Virus record (IMG/VR): IMGVR_UViG_3300021375_000203
Span: 1 to 21,061 of that record
DNA length: 21,061 nt
From: a virus
Direction: 5' to 3' (one strand)
Shown here: positions 17,170 through 21,061 of the stretch, piece after piece
How positions within the stretch are numbered: position 1 is the first letter of the stretch
How the letters are laid out: each line of letters starts with the position of its first letter
The notes under the pieces: generated by a model
What the model was told of the DNA's origin: nothing
The model's database searches: none
The model's input: the letters and a program-made list of their open reading frames with translations, nothing else
Made by a program: the position numbers and the translations under genes

Positions 17170-17178
17170 GAGTTTATT

Positions 17179-17430
17179 ATGACAACTAATAGCGAAGCAA
17201 GACAAATAGCAATAAGAGCTGTTACATCAACTACAGCTTTGCATAATGAAGATTGGATAGCGTTGTTTAATACTCGTTCTATTACGGCTGGCACATTTAA
17301 TGAAAGATTACTTAAATATATAAATGGCGAATTAACAACATCTTATACTGATGTTAATTTAGCAATACAAGCTTTTGCTACAGACCAATCAGACTATAAT
17401 TTTTCTAGTATGGGGACGTTTACACCATGA
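17179..17430 (+). CDS. Small tandem paralogue 1, function unknown
   Basis: This 83-residue protein begins 9 bases after the XhlA-like gene with a TAGGAG ribosome site. It aligns by eye along its length with the next gene's product: 'HNEDWIALFN' with 'YNEDWNKVFA', 'TAGTFNERLLKYIN' with 'TTGTFSEKMLAYTN', 'YTDVNLAIQAF' with 'YTNVNEAMAQL', and 'FSSMGTFTP' with 'WSQMGTFSAE'. It has no signal peptide, membrane segment or cysteine. Its stop overlaps the next start (ATGA). It is probably a minor virion or accessory protein. I do not know a function for the family. Confidence 0.65.
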   Translation: MTTNSEARQIAIRAVTSTTALHNEDWIALFNTRSITAGTFNERLLKYINGELTTSYTDVNLAIQAFATDQSDYNFSSMGTFTP

Positions 17431-17732
17431 GCCAGCAATCATTACGACAAGCAAGTTGCCGAACAGAATCAGGAACAACGGGTACTTATAATGAGGACTG
17501 GAATAAAGTTTTTGCAGATTCAGGCTTTACAACTGGAACTTTTTCAGAAAAGATGTTGGCATATACTAATGCACAAGGTAGTGCATGGGATAATGCAGAA
17601 TGGGACGGAAACAACTGGGGGTCAGGACCATATACTAATGTGAATGAAGCAATGGCACAATTAGGCAGTCAAAATGGAACAGATGATCCTGGTAGTTTAT
17701 GGTCGCAAATGGGCACATTTAGTGCAGAATAG
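17427..17732 (+). CDS. Small tandem paralogue 2 with W-D insert, function unknown
   Basis: This 101-residue protein is a diverged copy of the preceding gene and is translationally coupled to it by ATGA overlap. It differs mainly by an insert at about residues 51-66, 'GSAWDNAEWDGNNWGSG', absent from paralogue 1. The W-D-x-A-x-W-D-x-x-x-W spacing is like the W-D repeat near the C-terminus of the tail nozzle protein at 5883-7397, which suggests a virion-associated role. The rest is helical, with the conserved 'NEDW' and 'GTF(S/N)E(K/R)' motifs of the pair. Confidence 0.65.
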   Translation: MSQQSLRQASCRTESGTTGTYNEDWNKVFADSGFTTGTFSEKMLAYTNAQGSAWDNAEWDGNNWGSGPYTNVNEAMAQLGSQNGTDDPGSLWSQMGTFSAE

Positions 17733-17741
17733 GAGAATAAC

Positions 17742-17936
17742 ATGGACGCAATATTAAATTTAGTAAGTGGAGCACCTGCTTGGGTTTCTGCTGTAACAGC
17801 TTTAGTAACGGCTGCAACAGCAATCACAGCCTTAACACCTACAAAAACAGACGATAAAGCAATCTCTTTTATATTACGCATATTGAACTTAGTAGCTGGT
17901 AATATAGGTAAGAATACAAATAAAGACGACAAATAA
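17742..17936 (+). CDS. Holin-like small membrane protein
   Basis: This 64-residue protein has AGGAGA about 7 bases before the ATG. It contains a hydrophobic Ala/Thr/Val-rich helix ('[21 protein letters not shown]', residues about 11-32) and a second, more amphipathic hydrophobic stretch ('[17 protein letters not shown]'), ending in a charged tail (K-N-T-N-K-D-D-K). Two short hydrophobic helices and a charged C-terminus fit a small holin, which would form the inner-membrane lesions that release the cytoplasmic lysozyme encoded at 19687-20151. The spanin pair follows directly (TAATG overlap). The XhlA-like protein upstream may be its partner. Confidence 0.55.
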   Translation: MDAILNLVSGAPAWVSAVTALVTAATAITALTPTKTDDKAISFILRILNLVAGNIGKNTNKDDK

Positions 17937-18142
17937 TGGGTTGGCTTTCTGCGTTAGGACCTATTGCTAAACTTGCTTCTAAAGTTTTTGGCTTTATGCT
18001 AATGCGGAAAGCAGTCCAAGCTGATGTAATGAAAGAACAACTAGATGATATTAGGGTCGCTGATGAAGTTAAGAAAAAAAATAATGCTATTTCTGCTTCT
18101 GCTAAGCGTAGCAAGTTGCGGAAGTATAGGAAGCGGAAATAA
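17936..18142 (+). CDS. Probable inner-membrane spanin subunit (Rz-like)
   Basis: This 68-residue protein starts by TAATG overlap with the holin-like gene. The N-terminus 'WLSALGPIAKLASKVFGFMLM' can be a short membrane anchor. It is followed by a charged helix ('RKAVQADVMKEQLDDIRVADEVKKKNNAISASAK') and a very basic end (K-L-R-K-Y-R-K-R-K). The last roughly 27 codons overlap, in another frame, a lipoprotein gene, which is the classic Rz/Rz1 layout. I-spanins join with outer-membrane lipoproteins to fuse the two membranes at the end of lysis. The protein is short for an i-spanin and the membrane segment is weak, so the call rests mostly on the nested lipoprotein. Confidence 0.5.
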   Translation: MGWLSALGPIAKLASKVFGFMLMRKAVQADVMKEQLDDIRVADEVKKKNNAISASAKRSKLRKYRKRK

Positions 18143-18263
18143 AGGGTATTGCATAATATCCAGTCCTATTAATCCTACTGATGCAGATATAGACGTTATA
18201 TCTGACGAACTCGTTGACGATTTATTAATACATAATGAAATATACGAAAGATTGTGTTTATGA
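18063..18263 (+). CDS. Outer-membrane spanin lipoprotein (Rz1-like)
   Basis: The reading frame opens at ATG 18045, but the ATG at 18063 is preferred. It gives a textbook lipoprotein signal: basic n-region (KLRKK), hydrophobic core (IMLFLLLLS) and lipobox V-A-S-C with Cys19. The mature part is about 48 residues and contains 'YCIISSPINPTDADIDVIS' and 'LLIHNEIYERLC'. The 'C....PI..(T/S)..D...(S)......I..HN......C' pattern is familiar in phage o-spanins. About 80 bases overlap the preceding gene in the +1 frame, as in Rz/Rz1. It would be lipidated, sorted to the outer membrane and complex with the inner-membrane subunit to complete lysis. It implies a Gram-negative host. The stop overlaps the next start (ATGA). 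Confidence 0.72.
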   Translation: MKLRKKIMLFLLLLSVASCGSIGSGNKGYCIISSPINPTDADIDVISDELVDDLLIHNEIYERLCL

Positions 18264-18865
18264 CGGAAGAAGAAAAAAAAATGTTATTGGCACAACAATT
18301 AAAAAATAGTGTAAATGTTGCTACTAATAAAGAAATAGAAGAAGAATTTTCTCCAAATGATTTTAGATGGGGAGAAACAAAGTTTGATAGAAACGAGCCT
18401 GAAAACTATGGTGATACAGTTAAAAATAAACCTAAAGTCTACATTAATAAAAAGAAATTTGCAGAAGAATTAGGACAAGAAGAATTAACAAAAGAACAAA
18501 TGAATAAGTATGTATTAGGGGAATCATTACATAATTTAAAAGATGTAGACCCAGAAAGATATAACAGATTATATAGAAGTGCTATGGGTAGTCCTAAATA
18601 TAGACAATGGCTTAAAGATTCTTATGATTATACTATAAATAATCCTACTGAAGATTATAGAGAAACTAGACCTATTGACCAATGGCATAAAGAGTCAAGG
18701 TTTGACCAAATATTAGGTGGGTATATAGATGCTGGTGATCCTGATTACCCTACATTAAAAAATTGGAGTAGAGATTTACCTTTTGGTTCTCCGCAACCTA
18801 TAACTGGAAGAAATAGATTTAGGGAAGAACTAGATGATTTAGTTAGGGCTTTAAGGAGAAAATAA
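18260..18865 (+). CDS. Conserved phage protein of unknown function
   Basis: The ATG at 18260 overlaps the o-spanin stop (ATGA) and is chosen over an in-frame GTG at 18254. The 201-residue product is acidic at its N-terminus ('MTEEEKKMLLAQQLKNS', 'KEIEEEFSPNDFRWGE'). A central helical part holds 'YVLGESLHNLKDVDPERYNRLYRSAMGSPKYRQWLKDSYDY', and the C-terminal part has 'RPIDQWHKESRFDQILGGYIDAGDPDYPTLKNW'. The 'GE(S/A)LH.LK..DP..Y..L' and 'W...SRFDQ..GGY' motifs look like a conserved family in marine phages, but I cannot name a function. The GESLH His/Glu pair is weakly reminiscent of metal sites, without a full HExxH. It has no signal or membrane segment. Position between spanin and nuclease suggests a late accessory or virion protein. 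Confidence 0.6.
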   Translation: MTEEEKKMLLAQQLKNSVNVATNKEIEEEFSPNDFRWGETKFDRNEPENYGDTVKNKPKVYINKKKFAEELGQEELTKEQMNKYVLGESLHNLKDVDPERYNRLYRSAMGSPKYRQWLKDSYDYTINNPTEDYRETRPIDQWHKESRFDQILGGYIDAGDPDYPTLKNWSRDLPFGSPQPITGRNRFREELDDLVRALRRK

Positions 18866-19224
18866 TGTATGAGTATAAAGCAAAATTAGTTAGAGTAATA
18901 GATGGAGATACTATAGATGTTGACATTGATCTCGGCTTTAAAGTGTTCTTGCAGAAAGAACGAGTGCGATTATTTGGCATTAACACGCCTGAAAGCCGAA
19001 CAAGAAACTTGGAAGAAAAAAAGTTGGGTTTGGCTGCGAAGGCTAGGCTTAAAGAGTTGTTGCCAAAGACTTTTATTGTAAGAACAGAGAAAGATGATAA
19101 AGGCAAATTTGGTAGAATACTAGGTATTCCTCTTGTAGAAGGTAGGAATATATGCGATCAATTAGTTGAAGAAGGACATGCCAGAAGTTATTTTGGTTTT
19201 GGACCTAAAGAAGTATGGGTATAA
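18865..19224 (+). CDS. Staphylococcal-nuclease-like (thermonuclease) endonuclease
   Basis: This 119-residue protein is a compact SNase-fold nuclease, which cuts DNA and RNA in a calcium-dependent way. Residues 13-16 are 'DGDT' (calcium ligand Asp15). Residues 33-44 are 'RVRLFGINTPES', giving Arg35 and Glu43 as the catalytic pair. 'GKFGRILG' gives Arg84 as the second catalytic arginine. Asn40 stands where the well-known staphylococcal enzyme has a calcium-binding Asp; this Asn is common in bacterial and phage members. There is no signal peptide, so it should act in the host cytoplasm, perhaps degrading host DNA late in infection. It is joined to its upstream neighbour by TAATG and lies within the lysis block. 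Confidence 0.88.
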   Translation: MYEYKAKLVRVIDGDTIDVDIDLGFKVFLQKERVRLFGINTPESRTRNLEEKKLGLAAKARLKELLPKTFIVRTEKDDKGKFGRILGIPLVEGRNICDQLVEEGHARSYFGFGPKEVWV

Positions 19225-19235
19225 AGGAGAACATA

Positions 19236-19424
19236 ATGTCAGAAAGTTTTGGAAAATGGTTAACAAGATTGTTTGTAAGTCAACCTAAAGAAGATTTATC
19301 TAAATTAACAAAATTGCAATTAGAAGCAAAAGGTAGAGAAATTGGCATAGAACTTGATAGACGTTACAGTAAAGCTAAATTAGTTGAACAATTAGAAAAA
19401 GGTTTAGCAGAACATTATGGATAA
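19236..19424 (+). CDS. Small SAP/HeH-like domain protein
   Basis: An in-frame ATG at 19215 would overlap the nuclease end, but AAGGAG at 19224-19229 points to the ATG at 19236. The product is 62 residues. After a short hydrophobic/basic start (ESFGKWLTRLFVSQPK) comes 'LSKLTKLQLEAKGREIGIELDRRYSKAKLVEQLEKGL'. This has the helix-extended loop-helix spacing of SAP, HeH or Rho-N domains ('L.k..L...A...GI.LD.r.sK..Lv..l'). These domains often bind nucleic acids. Placement directly after the SNase-like nuclease may indicate shared DNA work, but that is inference. Confidence 0.6.
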   Translation: MSESFGKWLTRLFVSQPKEDLSKLTKLQLEAKGREIGIELDRRYSKAKLVEQLEKGLAEHYG

Positions 19425-19442
19425 ACAATAAAGGAAAACATT

Positions 19443-19697
19443 ATGAATCAACCTATTAGAAGTTTAGGTGCAATATATAAACCTATGATGAACACATCTG
19501 CAACGAACCCCTCTATGCAAACATCTTCAGCACCTAATGAACAACAAATGTTAGCACAAGCACTTAGAGGTAGTAGAGGTATGCCACAACAACAATTTTC
19601 AGAAGAAGAAAAAATGATGATAATGCAACTTATGCAACAAGGCATGACGCAAGAGCAAGCTATGCAAGAATTAATGAGAATGAAAAGTGTTGGATAA
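19443..19697 (+). CDS. Gln/Met-rich small protein, function unknown
   Basis: This 84-residue protein has AAAGGAA about 7 bases upstream of the ATG. The N-terminal half is polar and probably disordered (Ser/Asn/Pro/Thr). The C-terminal half ('FSEEEKMMIMQLMQQGMTQEQAMQELMRM') forms two short helices around a 'QGMT(Q)EQA' turn, reminiscent of UBA-like or TerS-like helix pairs. Thirteen Met and many Gln residues are unusual. The end overlaps the lysozyme start by 11 bases. I do not recognise the family. Confidence 0.55.
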   Translation: MNQPIRSLGAIYKPMMNTSATNPSMQTSSAPNEQQMLAQALRGSRGMPQQQFSEEEKMMIMQLMQQGMTQEQAMQELMRMKSVG

Positions 19698-20151
19698 ACA
19701 AAAACTAATAAATTTAATATCTGACCATGAAGGTGTTAAACTTAAAGTTTATGATGATTATACAGGCAAAGAATTAAAAGCTGGAGATGTTTTAGTAGGA
19801 CACCCTACAATAGGTATTGGTAGGAATGTTGCTAAAGATGGATTAGGAATATCACAAGAAGAAGCAGAATTTATGCTTATGAATGATATAGATAGAGTCA
19901 AAGAAGAAATCAAGAACTTCCCCATAGAACATTTAAATGAAGTGAGAACAGCTATAATTATAGACATGGCATTTAATATGGGTATTACACGATTTAATCC
20001 TGCTATATGGAAAAAAACTTTCCAAGCTATTGTTAATGAAGATTGGCAAAAAGCCACTACGGAAATGCTCGATAGTAATTGGGCTCGACAAACAAAAAGA
20101 CGTAGTGCAAGATTATCACAAATGATGTTATTAGGAAAATGGATTGACTAA
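19687..20151 (+). CDS. Endolysin: GH24 (T4-type) lysozyme
   Basis: This 154-residue muramidase would cleave the N-acetylmuramic acid-N-acetylglucosamine bond of peptidoglycan. 'LISDHEGVKLKVYDD' gives the catalytic Glu15, with Asp24 nine residues later as in T4 lysozyme (Glu11/Asp20). 'VGHPTIGIGRN' gives the conserved Thr41, after an insertion of about 11 residues common in a phage subgroup. The C-terminal helical lobe ('DMAFNMGITRFNPAIWKKTFQAI', 'DSNWARQTKRRSARLSQMM') is typical, with the 'W..Q...R..r...m' end. No signal peptide or SAR anchor is present, so release needs a holin. The start is non-ATG, GTG at 19687 or TTG at 19690, overlapping the preceding gene. Length is typical. Confidence 0.9.
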   Translation: MLDKQKLINLISDHEGVKLKVYDDYTGKELKAGDVLVGHPTIGIGRNVAKDGLGISQEEAEFMLMNDIDRVKEEIKNFPIEHLNEVRTAIIIDMAFNMGITRFNPAIWKKTFQAIVNEDWQKATTEMLDSNWARQTKRRSARLSQMMLLGKWID

Positions 20152-20714
20152 TGGAAGCAAAGTTATGGGCAATATTAATTGTTGTTTTTTTCTTGTCTAT
20201 GCTTTCATGGTGTAGTATAGCAAAAGCACAAAGTAATACTGTTTCAAGCACTAGCTCGACAGTAAGTGGTACAACTACAGTAGATAGAACTCCGTCTACA
20301 GCGTCTGCCCCTAGCGTTGTCATCAATAATCAAGATGTCTGTAGTTTTGCTGCTACTGGAGCAATTCAAACACAAATATTTGGTTTAGCAGGTGGTACAG
20401 CTATTAGAGATATGAATTGTGAACGTATGAAATTATCTACTAGATTGTTTAGAATGGGTATGAAAGTTGGTGCTGTGGCTATGTTGTGCCAAGACCCAAG
20501 AGTGTTTCAAGCAATGGAAATGGCAGGTACACCTTGCCCATTTATGGGAAAAATAGGTCTTGAAGCAGCAGAAGCATGGGCTGAAAACCCAGAGAAAAGA
20601 CCTGACTATGAGCAATGGAAAAAAGATAATGTTGTAGATAAGGAGATAATAACAGATGAAGAAGCTACTGGTCTTGGTATTGGTGGTTTGTTGTTCTTGC
20701 TCTTACTCCTTTAA
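20151..20714 (+). CDS. Exported Cys-containing protein with C-terminal hydrophobic tail
   Basis: This 187-residue protein starts by TAATG overlap with the lysozyme gene. It has an N-terminal signal peptide (hydrophobic 'WAILIVVFFLSMLSW', likely cleavage after Ala26 in 'IAKA-Q'). A Ser/Thr-rich linker (residues 27-55) leads to a domain with four cysteines (64, 90, 113, 129), including 'LCQDPRVFQAMEMAGTPCP', which could form disulfides in the periplasm. The last 13 residues (GIGGLLFLLLLL region) are a hydrophobic tail with no charged end and are read from DNA that also encodes the next protein's signal peptide. I recognise the 'VINNQDVC' start and the 'CQD.RV..AM..AGTPCP' core as a pattern of marine phage proteins but know no function. 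Confidence 0.65.
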   Translation: MEAKLWAILIVVFFLSMLSWCSIAKAQSNTVSSTSSTVSGTTTVDRTPSTASAPSVVINNQDVCSFAATGAIQTQIFGLAGGTAIRDMNCERMKLSTRLFRMGMKVGAVAMLCQDPRVFQAMEMAGTPCPFMGKIGLEAAEAWAENPEKRPDYEQWKKDNVVDKEIITDEEATGLGIGGLLFLLLLL

Positions 20715-21061
20715 TTCATGGAGTCAAATGCAAGATGAAGGAACTACAACTACAACTGTAATAGAAGAACAAGGTGATGTACAAGAAATTACAGAAACTA
20801 CTGTTACTATTGAAAATAAAACAACTGGTGATATATTAGATGGTGATACAGGTGTCGTAGCAACGAGATACGAAGGGGATATGGATCAAGATTGGGGTGG
20901 GATTGGTTCAGCTAGTATGGTTACTTGTCCTTCTCAAGTAGGAGGAACAGGTAAATGTGCTAAAGGAACTTCTAGTACATTAACTACTTTTCAACAAAAC
21001 ATAAATATAGCACAATTTCATATAGAAGATGGTGGTGCTTTAAACTGGAGCTTAGATGCTT
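20656..21061 (+). CDS. Exported protein, 3' end outside the window
   Basis: The frame starts at ATG 20656, with AAGGAG at 20639-20644, and stays open to the window end (135 codons seen). Its first 59 bases overlap the previous gene in another frame. The N-terminus is a signal peptide: Lys2-Lys3, then 'LLVLVLVVCCSC', with possible SPase I cleavage near 'SWS-Q'. The Cys residues at 12, 13 and 15 do not make a good lipobox. The mature part is acidic and Thr-rich ('EGTTTTTVIEEQG', 'EITETTVTIENKTTGDILDGDTG'). It continues as 'YEGDMDQDWGGIGSASMVTCPSQVGG', with a second Cys in 'GKCAKG', and a beta-rich part 'STLTTFQQNINIAQFHIEDGGALNWSL'. It is likely secreted or surface located. The family is not recognised. 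Confidence 0.7.
   Translation, partial: MKKLLVLVLVVCCSCSYSFNSWSQMQDEGTTTTTVIEEQGDVQEITETTVTIENKTTGDILDGDTGVVATRYEGDMDQDWGGIGSASMVTCPSQVGGTGKCAKGTSSTLTTFQQNINIAQFHIEDGGALNWSLDA

Noticed and set aside
18045-18263. Lipoprotein start at ATG 18045
   Set aside because: The extra six residues (MILGSL) would put a hydrophobic stretch before the basic n-region. The ATG at 18063 gives a proper lipoprotein signal.
19215-19424. SAP-like gene start at ATG 19215
   Set aside because: A strong AAGGAG lies between this ATG and the one at 19236, correctly spaced for the latter.
20630-20720. Programmed frameshift fusing the two exported proteins
   Set aside because: The second frame has its own ATG, ribosome site and signal peptide, and no slippery heptamer is evident. 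Two separate overlapping genes are simpler.
1-21061. tRNA genes, integrase or attachment sites
   Set aside because: No cloverleaf-like sequence, tyrosine or serine recombinase motif, or flanking direct repeat was seen.

Overview
The window is a contiguous late-gene segment of a tailed double-stranded DNA phage with podovirus-like morphogenesis genes. It runs from inside the portal gene to inside an exported-protein gene. All recognised genes are on the plus strand and tightly packed. Most junctions are ATGA or TAATG stop/start overlaps or gaps under 60 bases. The base composition is strongly AT-rich (about one third G+C by eye) and codons prefer A/T in third positions. There are no tRNA, rRNA, integrase, IS or CRISPR features. 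Protein content and low G+C fit a marine phage of the kind known from uncultured Mediterranean or pelagic metagenomes. An AT-rich alphaproteobacterial host such as SAR11 is plausible, but nothing in the window proves it.

Bases 1-5400 hold head assembly: partial portal, a small conserved protein, an acidic scaffold protein, the major capsid protein, a probable decoration protein, a small helical protein and a head-tail adaptor. A hairpin lies in the gap after the decoration gene. Bases 5398-7735 hold a 21-codon Lys-Pro repeat microgene, a Pro/Met-rich small protein, a beta-propeller-like tail (nozzle) protein and a small GNAT-like protein. Bases 7732-12549 hold three long probable internal virion or DNA-ejection proteins. 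Bases 12615-16996 hold the adsorption apparatus: a fibre with a tail-anchoring N-terminus, an 881-residue receptor-binding-type protein (LamG-like, SPRY-like, three repeated C-terminal modules) and a probable fibre-associated protein.

Bases 17005-20151 form a lysis and accessory block of small genes. It has a 54-aa XhlA-like membrane protein, two tandem paralogues, a holin-like protein, a nested spanin pair (inner-membrane protein and lipoprotein in overlapping frames), a conserved unknown protein, a staphylococcal-nuclease-type nuclease, a SAP/HeH-like protein, a Gln/Met-rich protein and a GH24 lysozyme. The window ends with two exported proteins. The C-terminal hydrophobic tail of the first and the signal peptide of the second are read from the same 59 bases in different frames.

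The most interesting items beyond standard phage biology are the exported overlapping pair (20151-21061), the KP-repeat microgene (5398-5463), the paralogous small pair (17179-17732) and the conserved unknown protein at 18260-18865.
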